Positions 52,641-61,491 of a stretch of DNA of 64,000 bases are shown piece after piece. Under the pieces are notes generated by a model. That model did not search any database and was not told the origin of the DNA. It worked only from the letters and a program-made list of their open reading frames with translations. The position numbers and the translations under genes were made by a program. The stretch covers positions 1 to 64,000 of the forward strand of contig NZ_JAYGJO010000017.1 in assembly GCF_035013185.1 (NCBI RefSeq), given 5' to 3'. Position 1 is the stretch's first letter. Each line of letters starts with the position of its first letter. Source of the DNA: Acerihabitans sp035013185 (lineage in GTDB: Bacteria > Pseudomonadota > Gammaproteobacteria > Enterobacterales > Enterobacteriaceae).

Positions 52641-54299
52641 TCAGGCCGGGACGGCCAAAATCGTATCCATATCCTGCGTCACCGTGGTGATGGAACGCAT
52701 ACCGAACTGTTGGTGCAACACAGCCATCAGATTTTCCGTTAAGAAACCCGGTGCCGTCGGACCGGTATAAATATTCTTGACCCCGAGAGACAGCAAACTG
52801 AGCAAAATCACGATGGCTTTTTGTTCAAACCAGGACAACACCATGCTTAGCGGCAGATCGTTAACCCCGCAGCCCAGCTTGTCCGCCAGTTTTACCGCCA
52901 GCGTGATAGCCGCATAAGCATCGTTGCATTGACCGACGTCGAGCAGCCGTGGCAGACCCTCAATCATGCCGAAATCCAATTTGTTGAAACGGTATTTTCC
53001 GCAGGCCAGCGTCATTATCAGGCAATCCTCTGGCACTGCACGGGCAAAATCGGTGTAATAGCTGCGCTCTTCGCGACTGCCGTCGCAGCCGCCCACCAGG
53101 AACACATGGCGTAATTTTTTGCGCGTGACCAGATCGATGACGGTATCCGCCGCGTCCAGCAGCGTCTGGCGGCCAAAACCGACGGTGATCAGGTGTTCAA
53201 TTTCACTGTAAGGGAAACCGTCCATGCTCAGGGCCTGGTCGATTATTGGCGAAAAATCCTCACCGTCCAGATGTTTGACGCCTGGCCAACCGACAATGCT
53301 GCGCGTCCAGATCCGATCGTTATATTGGCCCACTGCCGGGTCGATAATACAGTTGGACGTCATGATGACCGGGCCAGGAAAACGCGCAAATTCTGCTTGC
53401 TGATTTTGCCAACCGCTGCCGTAGTTGCCGACCAGATGGGCATATTTTTTTAATTCCGGATAGCCATGGGCGGGTAACATTTCTCCATGGGTATAGACAT
53501 TAATACCTTTACCCGCCGTTTGTTCCAGCAGCAGGCGCAGGTCTTTTAAATCATGACCGGAGATCAAAATAGCCTTACCGGCTACCGGGCGGACATTCAC
53601 CCGCGTGGGCACCGGATGTCCATAGGCCTCGGTTTCACCACGATCCAGGATCGCCATCACGGAAAAATTCATCTTACCGATATTCATCGCCTGGGCGAGC
53701 AATGTCGCCATATCCGCAGGACGCGTACCCAGCCAAGCCATGATCTCGTGATATTGGCGATAAATATCCTCGTCGAACTGCCCCAGCACATGCGCGTGTT
53801 CCATATAGGCCGCGGCCCCTTTCAACCCATACAGGCAGAGCATACGCAGCCCATGGATATCCTCACCCACGGCGGTTTTATCCAGATCCAGAGCATAGTG
53901 CCCGGCTTGCTCTTGCAATCCGGCCAAACTGGTCGCTTCCACCTGCAGATAGGCCAGCGGATGATCCAATTGACATTCGGGCTGTTCGGCGAGGCAACGC
54001 GCAGTGAGAGCATCACGTAGCACCAGGGCCTGGTGTATATAAGCAACGATACGCTGCGAATCAAAATTGACATTGGTCAGGGTGGAAAAAAAAGCACGGG
54101 GGGCAAAACTGTCCACATCGTGGTCGACGACACCCTGCGCGCGCGCGCAGACCGCCCAAGCCGACAGGCTATGCAGCACAGCTACCAGCAAATCTTGCAG
54201 GTCGGAGGTTTCTGCGGTTTTACCACACATGCCCTGGGTATAGGCACATCCATTAGCGGATGGAGTACGGATGGTTTGTTCACATTGCACACAAAACAT
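52641..54299 (-). CDS. hcp: hybrid-cluster protein (NO reductase/S-nitrosylase)
   Basis: The 552-aa cytoplasmic protein detoxifies nitric oxide anaerobically and can nitrosylate proteins. The N-terminal cysteines C3, C6, C18 and C25 (C-x2-C-x11-C-x6-C) are the facultative-anaerobe [2Fe-2S] pattern. The hybrid 4Fe-2S-2O cluster ligands are in the C-terminal half (SNCIIDP, GGCDGSREERSYY, GQCNDAYAAI). It is preceded by a near-perfect NsrR operator and an FNR-like site, so NO and oxygen limitation should induce it. Confidence 0.96.
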   Translation of the reverse strand: MFCVQCEQTIRTPSANGCAYTQGMCGKTAETSDLQDLLVAVLHSLSAWAVCARAQGVVDHDVDSFAPRAFFSTLTNVNFDSQRIVAYIHQALVLRDALTARCLAEQPECQLDHPLAYLQVEATSLAGLQEQAGHYALDLDKTAVGEDIHGLRMLCLYGLKGAAAYMEHAHVLGQFDEDIYRQYHEIMAWLGTRPADMATLLAQAMNIGKMNFSVMAILDRGETEAYGHPVPTRVNVRPVAGKAILISGHDLKDLRLLLEQTAGKGINVYTHGEMLPAHGYPELKKYAHLVGNYGSGWQNQQAEFARFPGPVIMTSNCIIDPAVGQYNDRIWTRSIVGWPGVKHLDGEDFSPIIDQALSMDGFPYSEIEHLITVGFGRQTLLDAADTVIDLVTRKKLRHVFLVGGCDGSREERSYYTDFARAVPEDCLIMTLACGKYRFNKLDFGMIEGLPRLLDVGQCNDAYAAITLAVKLADKLGCGVNDLPLSMVLSWFEQKAIVILLSLLSLGVKNIYTGPTAPGFLTENLMAVLHQQFGMRSITTVTQDMDTILAVPA

Positions 54300-54313
54300 G
54301 ATGGCCTCTTTAT

Positions 54314-54336
54314 AAGATTCATTTTAAATGCATCTT
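54314..54336. promoter_or_regulatory. NsrR operator of hcp
   Basis: Two 11-bp halves, AAGATTCATTT and AAATGCATCTT, flank one T. This is the 11-1-11 inverted repeat recognised by NsrR, with a single mismatch between arms. It lies 15-37 bases upstream of the hcp start and would repress hcp-hcr until NO destroys the NsrR cluster. Confidence 0.92.
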
Positions 54337-54394
54337 TAAGGTTATGGTTAGCGGCCACTAAAGAACAGCATTTCCCTGCTTATCGAGGTATTGT

Positions 54395-54408
54395 TTGATT
54401 TAGCGCAA
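54395..54408. promoter_or_regulatory. candidate FNR site upstream of hcp
   Basis: TTGAT, four bases, GCGCAA approximates the FNR box TTGAT-N4-ATCAA: one half is perfect and the other keeps CAA. It lies about 100 bases upstream of hcp. E. coli hcp is FNR-activated, which supports the assignment. Confidence 0.5.
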
Positions 54409-54503
54409 GTTTTGGCACAGTGGCAAGGCGGGTTTATTACCTTATATCCTTGCCCGCATTGGGCGAGGGTTTACGGCGGATCTCGCTAAAAACAACCACA
54501 GTT

Positions 54504-54929
54504 TCAGACGTCAAGTAAGCTAACAATTTGCTGGATCTGGCTGCGGTCGGTCAATAAATCGGCCAACGTATAATTATCAAGCACGTCAAAAAAGGCATCG
54601 GTCGCTTTGGCCAATACGCCGGGTAATTTACAGGCTGGGGCAATAACGCAATGTTCACAGTCAACCATGGCGCACCCCTTTTCTGTATGGCGGATCAGGG
54701 TGCCAATATTAATTTCACTCGGGGGGCGAGCGAGACGAATTCCGCCGTTGCGTCCACGCAGCGTGTCGATATAACCAAGCCGGGCCAAATCCTGCACCAC
54801 TTTCATCAGGTTATTATGGGAAATGGCGTATTGGCGCGAAATATCGGCGATAGAGCACAACCCCTCCCCGTGGGCACCCAGGAAAATAACCACCCGCACG
54901 GCATAATCGGTATAACGCGACAGTTTCAT
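54504..54929 (-). CDS. nsrR: Rrf2-family nitric-oxide-sensing repressor, NsrR-like
   Basis: The 141-aa protein has a winged helix (residues 1-80; HNNLMKVVQDLARLGYIDTLRGRNGGIRLA) and three cluster-ligand cysteines, C91, C94 and C100, in a loop ending APAC. Its target operator lies before hcp, the next gene on the same strand. The C-x2-C-x5-C spacing is two residues shorter than the C-x4-C-x5-C I recall for E. coli NsrR, and an extra C86 precedes it. The gene is linked to hcp rather than to rnr as in E. coli. Confidence 0.85.
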   Translation of the reverse strand: MKLSRYTDYAVRVVIFLGAHGEGLCSIADISRQYAISHNNLMKVVQDLARLGYIDTLRGRNGGIRLARPPSEINIGTLIRHTEKGCAMVDCEHCVIAPACKLPGVLAKATDAFFDVLDNYTLADLLTDRSQIQQIVSLLDV

Positions 54930-55009
54930 GACGGTACCTCAACACTAAAGGCCATTAGGGTAGCATAAGAATCTTCACCCTGGGGGGGCAACCTCCGGTT
55001 CGCACAAGA

Positions 55010-55195
55010 TTAAAACATGCCGATAACCAGTACCACCAGCAAACTCAGTGGCCAGGTGTAGGCGATCAGAACGGCGCAAAGTAACCGTATGGTTACTGAG
55101 GGGTCACTCGTTAGCCGAAAGGTTATGCTACCCGCAACCACAGCACCGCAGACGTAAGCGATTTTTACAAAATCCCAGCCGGTAAGTTCGTCCAT
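55010..55195 (-). CDS. OrtT/GhoT-family membrane toxin, apparently orphan
   Basis: The 61-aa protein has two hydrophobic spans. The C-terminal half (VTIRLLCAVLIAYTWPLSLLVVLVIGMF) has the conserved TIRLLxAxLxxxTWPxSLxVxL pattern of DUF2566 toxins: GhoT, which damages the membrane and makes ghost cells, and OrtT, which lacks an antitoxin. No GhoS-like endoribonuclease antitoxin is recognisable upstream. A 62-codon frame at 55271-55459 lies in the right place but starts with TTG and shows only vague similarity. No strong ribosome-binding site is visible. Confidence 0.7.
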   Translation of the reverse strand: MDELTGWDFVKIAYVCGAVVAGSITFRLTSDPSVTIRLLCAVLIAYTWPLSLLVVLVIGMF

Positions 55196-55493
55196 AACAT
55201 GATTGGCTTCTAGTTACATGGTTGTTGCGTGTTCGGATGACGACTGCGATCAGGGCGCCATCGATCATCATCACATCTGTTGTGTGATATCCTGACACCC
55301 TTGTATGCGGCCCATTGTGACCTGGGGTTTATTTTCAATTAATACAATGGGTGCACGGGATAAATCCCGGAAATATCTTCCCGAAAGAACGGCAACGTCG
55401 TGTGTCGGAAAATGCCATGAAACGCTGAAACGATGATCATTGACAGCACCGGTGGTCAACGCGATAGGCCTATTATACCCAGCCGCCCCACCC

Positions 55494-56453
55494 TTAGACT
55501 AACGCCGCGAAACCGGCGCGGATCTCCTGCTCCGGCAAATCGATGCCGATAAACACCATTACGCTGGTCCGAGGTTCATCCTCCGCCCATTCACGATCCC
55601 AGTCAGCACTGTATAAGCGTTGTACCCCCTGGAATAACAAGCGGCGTGGTTCATCTTTGATCGCCAAAATGCCCTTGTAGCGCAGGAGATTATCCGCATA
55701 GGTGGCCAAGAGGTTCTCCATCATGTCCGATACGGTTGCCAGCGCCAACGGCGTGTCCAGGTTCACGACCAGAGATTTAATTCTGGTTTGCGGTGCCAAT
55801 AATGGCCGGAAACGCGGTTTGGCCAACTCCAGTCGGTCATTGAGAATAAAACCATCGAGGTTGAACAACTGCGCCAACCTGATCTGGCCATTTAATACCG
55901 TATAGACCGGAGCCCGGGCATTAATGGCGTGTAACCTTGCCAACAGTGCGTCGTTGTCAGTGGCGATATCGGTCTTGGTCAACAAAATCCGATCGGCAAA
56001 ACCCACCTGAGCCTGCGCCACAGTAAAATCAGTAAGTTGCCGATCGGCATGCACTGCGTCCACCAGGGTTATCACCCCATCAAGCAAAAAGCGCTCGCTT
56101 AACACCGGGTGGGAAAAAAAGGTTTGAATCACCGGGCCAGGGTCGGCCATGCCGGTACATTCAATCACCAGTCGGGTAAACGCCAGTTTGCCTTCGTCAA
56201 TACCGGTTAATAAATCCAGCAGTGCGTTTTGCAGCTCATTGGCGCTGCTACAGCAGATACAACCGTTACTTAAGGTGGTTATCTGGGTATTACCTTCTCC
56301 CAGAATCCGGTTATCAATCGGACTTTCACCAAATTCATTTTCGATCACGGCAATTTTTTCGCCATGATTATCATGCAGGATATGACGTAGCAGCGTGGTT
56401 TTGCCGGCGCCAAAAAAGCCGGACAGGATAGTGGCCGGCAGCGGCTTAAGCAT
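55494..56453 (-). CDS. yjiA: COG0523 (CobW/YjiA) GTP-binding metallochaperone
   Basis: The 319-aa G3E-family GTPase has Walker A GFFGAGKTT, metal-binding CxCC in NGCICCSS, Walker B/GTP motifs (ECTGMADP) and the base-recognition motif TKTD. The C-terminal CobW-C domain ends in a SADWDREW region. E. coli YjiA binds zinc and other divalent metals, and its client is unknown. It lies after yjiX and btsT on the same strand, exactly as in E. coli. Confidence 0.93.
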   Translation of the reverse strand: MLKPLPATILSGFFGAGKTTLLRHILHDNHGEKIAVIENEFGESPIDNRILGEGNTQITTLSNGCICCSSANELQNALLDLLTGIDEGKLAFTRLVIECTGMADPGPVIQTFFSHPVLSERFLLDGVITLVDAVHADRQLTDFTVAQAQVGFADRILLTKTDIATDNDALLARLHAINARAPVYTVLNGQIRLAQLFNLDGFILNDRLELAKPRFRPLLAPQTRIKSLVVNLDTPLALATVSDMMENLLATYADNLLRYKGILAIKDEPRRLLFQGVQRLYSADWDREWAEDEPRTSVMVFIGIDLPEQEIRAGFAALV

Positions 56454-56544
56454 GGGGAGTTCCCTCTAACGTTGGTGCGGTAATGAGCGGGGGTCAATGC
56501 ACAGGATCACCCCCCTCTTTTAAAGGTGGGTTTTCCAGCGGCCT

Positions 56545-56748
56545 TCAGCAACAGCGGAAACCGCCTTTGCCATTGCCTCCGTAACGTGCTTCCTGACGTT
56601 CGCGGAAAAACTCCTCATAGGTCATCGCCGTCTGATCGGGATGATTAAGTGCCATATGCTGAACGTAATTATCGTAATCCGGAATACCTACCAACATCCT
56701 GGCAGCCTGTCCCAAATATTTTCCCGCCTGTCCCAAATTGCCAAACAT
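56545..56748 (-). CDS. yjiX: small YbdD/YjiX-family protein
   Basis: The 67-aa soluble protein contains MFGNLGQAGKYLGQAARMLVGIPDYDNYVQHM and ends RYGGNGKGGFRCC. The size is identical to E. coli YjiX. The partner transporters CstA and BtsT always have such a small protein beside them, suggesting a role in pyruvate transport. GGAG precedes the ATG at 56748. Confidence 0.9.
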   Translation of the reverse strand: MFGNLGQAGKYLGQAARMLVGIPDYDNYVQHMALNHPDQTAMTYEEFFRERQEARYGGNGKGGFRCC

Positions 56749-56810
56749 AGGGTTTCTCCAGGTAAATGCCCGCATAATCGAAACATTATGCTGGGCCAAT
56801 GGGATAGCGC

Positions 56811-58961
56811 TTAATGGCTGGACGAGGTGATCACCCCTTCTGCCGGTGTCGCGACATACGACGATTCTTTATCGCTACGCGTGGTGTTGCCGAACGCCTT
56901 GATGGCGGTCTTAATACCATAGAATAATATACTGTATACAACAATCAGAAACAGGACACTCAGCACAGCGTTAGTGTAGTTATTGATCACTATGTGATGC
57001 ATGTTGGTAATTTGTTGCGCAGTCACCTGCGCACCGGCTTCAGCGATCCGGCGGTTATATTCATGCGCCAGGTACAAGAAACCTTCCAATTGCGGATTCT
57101 GGCTAAACAATTTCAGACCCAGCGCCCAGGTGGTACAAATCAACAACCACACGGCCGGCGTCACCGTAACCCAGATATACTTGGCCCGTTTCATTTTGAT
57201 CAACACCACCGTGCCGAGGATCAGTGCTACCGCTGCCAGCATCTGATTGGAAATACCAAACAACGGCCATAAACTTTTCACGCCGCCCAAGGGGTCTACC
57301 ACGCCCTGGTAAAGTAAATACCCCCACAAACCAACACAACCTGCGGTCCCGGCAATACCGGCGGGTAACGAATTAGTCTGTTTAAGGAAAGGCACAAAGT
57401 TTCCCAACAAATCCTGCAGCATAAAACGACCGGAGCGGGTACCGGCATCCAGCGCGGTCAAAATAAACAACGCTTCAAACAGGATACCGAAGTGGTACCA
57501 GAAGCCCATATTCGCGCCGGGTATGATCTTATGGAATACATGGGCAATACCCACCGCCAGCGTCGGAGCGCCACCGGCACGGTTAAGCACCGACGGTTCG
57601 CCGATGTCCTTGGCGGTTTGCAAAATCTGATCCGGAGAGATAACAAAACCCCAGGAGCTCACTGTCGCCGCCGCATGGACAGTGACATCTTTTAACGAGG
57701 CCATGATCATAGGCGCGTCAGCCGTGCCGAGATGGTGCAGGTCCGGCATGGTGATCCCCAACGCCGCTGGCGGGGTATTCATGGCGAAATAAAGGCCAGG
57801 TTCGATAATAGACGCCGCGACCAGGGCCATAATCGCCACAAAGGATTCCATCAACATCGCGCCATAACCGATAAAACGCGCGTCTTTCTCATTGGCCAAC
57901 AGTTTAGGCGTGGTGCCTGAAGCAATCAGCGCGTGGAAACCGGATACCGCACCGCAAGCGATGGTGATAAACAAAAAGGGGAATAATGCACCTTTCCATA
58001 CCGGACCGGTACCGTCGATAAATTGGGTCATCGCCGGCATTTTTAAATCGGGATTAATGATCACGATACCTACCGCCAGACCGACGATCACCCCTATTTT
58101 CAAGAAGGTGGCCAAATAGTCGCGCGGTGCCAAAATTAACCATACCGGCAGCAATGCCGACACGAAGGCGTAGCCGATCAGCGTATAAGTGATGGTGGTA
58201 TCTTTAAACGTCAGCGCAGGTCCCCAATAGGGATCATGGGCAATCACGCCGCCAAACCAGATGGCCAGCAACAGTAAGAGCACCCCGATCACCGACACCT
58301 CGCCCACCCGTCCCGGACGCAGGAAGCGCATATAAATCCCCATAAACAGGGCAATAGGCACGGTAGCACAAACGGTAAAGACACCCCACGGGCTTTCCGC
58401 CAGCGCTTTAACCACGATCAGGGCCAGCACTGCCAGAATAATGATCATAATCAGGAAACAACCAAAGAGCGCGATGGTGCCGGGTACCGGCCCCATCTCC
58501 TCTTTGATCATTTCACCGAGGGAAACCCCATTGCGCCGGGTAGACATAAACAGCACGATAAAATCCTGTACCGCACCGGCGACCACCACACCCGCCAATA
58601 TCCACATTGTGCCCGGCAGATAACCCATCTGCGCCGCCAGCACCGGGCCTACCAATGGGCCAGCCCCGGCAATCGCCGCAAAATGATGGCCAAACAGCAC
58701 ATTTTTATTGGTGGGAACATAGTTCAGACCGTCGTTATTCACTACCGCCGGCGTGGCGCGAGAGCCATCCAGACCCATGACGCGAGTGGCGATATACAAA
58801 CTGTAGTAACGATAGGCCACCAGATAAACCGCGATTGCGGATACCACAATCCACATGGCACTGACGTGTTCACCACGACGCAGCGCCACCACGCCAAGAC
58901 AACACGCGCCGATCAGGCCGATAATGAGCCAGGGTATATGCTTAAGGAGATTATTTTTCAT
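56811..58961 (-). CDS. btsT: pyruvate:proton symporter BtsT (CstA family)
   Basis: The 716-aa inner-membrane protein has about 16-18 segments and the CstA-family signature ATPAVVNNDGLNYVPTNKNVLFGHHFAAIAGAGPLVGP. It matches E. coli BtsT (YjiY) closely through the whole length. BtsT imports pyruvate when nutrients are scarce and is induced by the BtsS/BtsR two-component system in E. coli. It heads btsT-yjiX-yjiA. No BtsR genes are in the window. Confidence 0.96.
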   Translation of the reverse strand: MKNNLLKHIPWLIIGLIGACCLGVVALRRGEHVSAMWIVVSAIAVYLVAYRYYSLYIATRVMGLDGSRATPAVVNNDGLNYVPTNKNVLFGHHFAAIAGAGPLVGPVLAAQMGYLPGTMWILAGVVVAGAVQDFIVLFMSTRRNGVSLGEMIKEEMGPVPGTIALFGCFLIMIIILAVLALIVVKALAESPWGVFTVCATVPIALFMGIYMRFLRPGRVGEVSVIGVLLLLLAIWFGGVIAHDPYWGPALTFKDTTITYTLIGYAFVSALLPVWLILAPRDYLATFLKIGVIVGLAVGIVIINPDLKMPAMTQFIDGTGPVWKGALFPFLFITIACGAVSGFHALIASGTTPKLLANEKDARFIGYGAMLMESFVAIMALVAASIIEPGLYFAMNTPPAALGITMPDLHHLGTADAPMIMASLKDVTVHAAATVSSWGFVISPDQILQTAKDIGEPSVLNRAGGAPTLAVGIAHVFHKIIPGANMGFWYHFGILFEALFILTALDAGTRSGRFMLQDLLGNFVPFLKQTNSLPAGIAGTAGCVGLWGYLLYQGVVDPLGGVKSLWPLFGISNQMLAAVALILGTVVLIKMKRAKYIWVTVTPAVWLLICTTWALGLKLFSQNPQLEGFLYLAHEYNRRIAEAGAQVTAQQITNMHHIVINNYTNAVLSVLFLIVVYSILFYGIKTAIKAFGNTTRSDKESSYVATPAEGVITSSSH

Positions 58962-58983
58962 TATGTTTAGGTCCGTAGGGATA

Positions 58984-59002
58984 CATAGAGTCGTACTCTA
59001 TG
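58984..59002. repeat. 8-bp inverted repeat in the btsT leader
   Basis: CATAGAGT and ACTCTATG are separated by CGT, 23-41 bases upstream of the btsT start. It could be a regulator site or a leader hairpin. The 142-bp gap has no gene. Confidence 0.4.
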
Positions 59003-59103
59003 CTGACCAACAGGTAAACCCAGAGGATTTTACCTTAGCGGTCATATATACGGATAAGTGGTTAAATAGCCGCACCAGCGGTTTTTATTGCAGCGCTATA
59101 GAA

Positions 59104-59802
59104 TCAAGCTTGTGGCCGTTGTTTGACCCGGGGGGATAAATTATGGTGAACCTGAGGTGCACATTCCAACGCCGCCTGCACAATAGGTCGCGCCCAGTCG
59201 GGTATGGTCATCAGTGCCGACACATCGTCCGCAGGGGGGAAGACTACCTTGCCATGCGCCATCTCCAGCAGCAACCTCGGATCCGGGATATTGTCCCCGG
59301 CAACCGCGTCAGTACTGTTATCAAACACCTGTAAATGCGTCAGCGTCGGCAGCAATTTGATAAGGTTGGCACGCGAACTGTCCCAGCGTGTGCGGATTTT
59401 GTGCTCCGGTATGTCATGACCGCCATGGGCCACACGCAGTTTTACCCGCTGCAGATGCTGTTCCGGTGTTTGCAAACCGCAAAACAGCATGACGACATCA
59501 TGTGTCTGTTTTGCCAGCGCCAATAGCCTGTGGATAGTGTTGCCACCGAGTGTGGTTTCAAAAGCAAAGTTAGTGCGGGCATCCAGCGCGGCTTGTAGCT
59601 GTGCGACCCCATGTGCCCAAGCGCGCCCATTGGCCTCACTGAGTTCAAGCCCGAGTTGGTTAACCAATTCACGGGCATAAGCATCCGGATTAAACCATGA
59701 CAGTCCATGTTGGGTTACAATGGCACCACCCACGGAGCTTTTACCGCCGCCGTTGACGCCGGCCAATACAAAAATAAACGGCTTCCGTTCCGTTGCTGGC
59801 AT
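59104..59802 (-). CDS. zeta-toxin-like kinase of a toxin-antitoxin pair
   Basis: The 232-aa P-loop kinase has Walker A GVNGGGKSS at residues 15-23, FAFETTLGG and GGHDIPEHKIRTRWDSSRANL, as in zeta/PezT-type toxins that phosphorylate UDP-N-acetylglucosamine and block wall synthesis. Its ATG overlaps the stop codon of the Phd-like antitoxin gene (TGATG), so translation is coupled. The protein partner is Phd-like and not epsilon or PezA, an unusual combination. Toxicity is inferred. Confidence 0.8.
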   Translation of the reverse strand: MPATERKPFIFVLAGVNGGGKSSVGGAIVTQHGLSWFNPDAYARELVNQLGLELSEANGRAWAHGVAQLQAALDARTNFAFETTLGGNTIHRLLALAKQTHDVVMLFCGLQTPEQHLQRVKLRVAHGGHDIPEHKIRTRWDSSRANLIKLLPTLTHLQVFDNSTDAVAGDNIPDPRLLLEMAHGKVVFPPADDVSALMTIPDWARPIVQAALECAPQVHHNLSPRVKQRPQA

Positions 59803-60149
59803 CAGTACGATTCTCCCGCCTTGGGCCGCCTCTTAAGCTGGCCTTTTGCTGCGAATAATGCATCCACTCGCTCGGCAGCACCGGTCTCATTGAGGACCGC
59901 CAACCGCGCATTGAAACGTTCTGCCAGCTCGTCTACTACCGTTTTTTCCTGGGCATTGACCCGATCTAAGGCCGCCGCCAACCTACGATAGGTCTCGATA
60001 TCCAGCATGACCATTTCCACCACCGAGTGATTGGTAATGGCCACCGAGCCGGCTTGATGGACCAACCGCACCACATCGCCCCATTTGTTCTTAACCTGCG
60101 TCGCATTTTGGCGCGGTAAATCATCAACGTTAAGCAACCCGGCGTTCAT
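59802..60149 (-). CDS. Phd/YefM-family antitoxin partner
   Basis: The 115-aa protein has an N-terminal Phd/YefM DNA-binding fold (about 10-65; QNATQVKNKWGDVVRLVHQAGSVAITNHSVVEMVMLDIETYRRL) and a charged C-terminal half that would wrap the toxin. It precedes the zeta-like gene with a one-base stop/start overlap, the standard antitoxin-first order. It likely represses the pair's promoter in the 140-bp gap upstream. Confidence 0.8.
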   Translation of the reverse strand: MNAGLLNVDDLPRQNATQVKNKWGDVVRLVHQAGSVAITNHSVVEMVMLDIETYRRLAAALDRVNAQEKTVVDELAERFNARLAVLNETGAAERVDALFAAKGQLKRRPKAGESY

Positions 60150-60290
60150 GGTACATCCCCATTAATGGCTAATATAGCTATTATGGCAAAAATAACGCGA
60201 CTTGGCGAGCGACTTAGGATTGCGCGGTTGGACGGCAAACAGGGTATAGGACGCAACAAACCGGCCGACCATCACCGGTCTGTTGGTCGA

Positions 60291-60815
60291 TTATTTTATC
60301 ACCGCGCAGGCGATGCGATCCCCCGCGCCGCCGATAGGTTGGCTTTGATAATCGTCTGGGTTGGCATGAATAATCACCGAGGCACCATCACCGTCGAGCA
60401 ATGCCGGACGTTCGCGACCAGGATAAACCGAGACCAACGTTGAATAAATTTCCGCATTGATTTTGCCATCGGCTCCGGCGTAAACATTGGTCAAGTCGCC
60501 GTCATCGTTCGCGTTAGCGTTTAACAGCCCATGCACTACCGACGTCATGGCATGGACATGACCGCCGGCATCTTTAAATTTATTGTTAGCGTCACATACG
60601 CCCTTTTCATGAAAATGAATCCCATGCCAGCCCTGAGGAAAACCATTGGCCTCGAGGCGCAAAATCACCCCTTTAGCGGCCTCAGTCAGGGTGATTTTGC
60701 CCACATTCTTACCATTGAGTCCCACCAGATCAAGGGTACGTACCACCGGCTGAGCTTGTGCCCAAGCCATATTGGCGCTTAATATCGCCGCTACACAAAA
60801 TAACGTTCGCCGCAT
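60291..60815 (-). CDS. sodC: periplasmic Cu/Zn superoxide dismutase
   Basis: The 174-aa enzyme has a signal peptide (ending AWAQA) and the Cu/Zn-SOD fold. Copper ligands are visible in GIHFHEKGVC (two His) and near the C-terminus in VIIHANPDDY. The bridging His is in AGGHVHA, a zinc His in VVHG, and a zinc Asp in DDGDL. The position three before that Asp, His in most Cu/Zn SODs, is Asp here. The two cysteines (KGVC, RIAC) form the family disulfide. It converts superoxide outside the cytoplasm to peroxide. Confidence 0.93.
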   Translation of the reverse strand: MRRTLFCVAAILSANMAWAQAQPVVRTLDLVGLNGKNVGKITLTEAAKGVILRLEANGFPQGWHGIHFHEKGVCDANNKFKDAGGHVHAMTSVVHGLLNANANDDGDLTNVYAGADGKINAEIYSTLVSVYPGRERPALLDGDGASVIIHANPDDYQSQPIGGAGDRIACAVIK

Positions 60816-60992
60816 GAATAACTCCTGTCAATCTAGGCCAAAAGAAATACCGCCCTGTTGCTGCCCCCGTCGCATACCACAAAGCTCACAGGACACTGGA
60901 GTAATAAAGGGACCCTATTACCACGTCATGAAAATGATAGCCGGTTAGAGTGGATTGGTTCCAACTTATATCGTCGGTTTGGTACCTAGTCG

Positions 60993-61014
60993 GGGGGTAT
61001 TTACCAATACCCCC
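60993..61014. repeat. strong hairpin between DUF3309 gene and sodC
   Basis: GGGGGTATT and AATACCCCC pair perfectly across a TACC loop, 95 bases past the DUF3309 stop on the - strand. There is no T-run on the - strand. It is possibly the transcript end of the DUF3309 gene. The rest of this 290-bp gap is featureless. Confidence 0.5.
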
Positions 61015-61107
61015 TTGACGTCCTGCAGCGCATCCAGCGCAGATTTTACGGGTAACATTGGTCACAACGATTGCATGTTATCGTCGAGGACCAAACTTAT
61101 CGCAGCG

Positions 61108-61266
61108 TCAGATACGACCCAATAGCACCAAAATGAGTAAAATAACCACCACGATGCCCAGGGTACCACTCGGATAATAGCCCCAGTTGCGGCTATGAGG
61201 CCAGCTTGGAAATGCACCAATTAATAAAAGAATTAATATAATCAGAATAATTGTGCCGATACCCAT
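61108..61266 (-). CDS. DUF3309 small membrane protein
   Basis: The 52-aa protein is almost entirely two hydrophobic segments separated by PSWPHSRNWGYYPSGTLG, the DUF3309 pattern. Function is unknown; relatives are often stress-induced. The ATG at 61266 has AGAGG upstream. It is a single gene. Confidence 0.85.
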   Translation of the reverse strand: MGIGTIILIILILLLIGAFPSWPHSRNWGYYPSGTLGIVVVILLILVLLGRI

Positions 61267-61491
61267 GGGAAAACCTCTATGTTTATTAACCTTCACACCC
61301 GCAACTAAACATGCAGGATATAAGCAAAATCTAAGTGAAAATACCCGTTCGGTATTTTTGATATAAATTAAGTATAGTTAGTAAATGCAGGCTTTCCGGA
61401 TTATTTTTAAAACGGAGATCCACCACAAATCTTACGCTAAAGAGCAGATGCATGGCTGGCCGGATTAATCTGGTCCGCATGGGTCTCTCGC

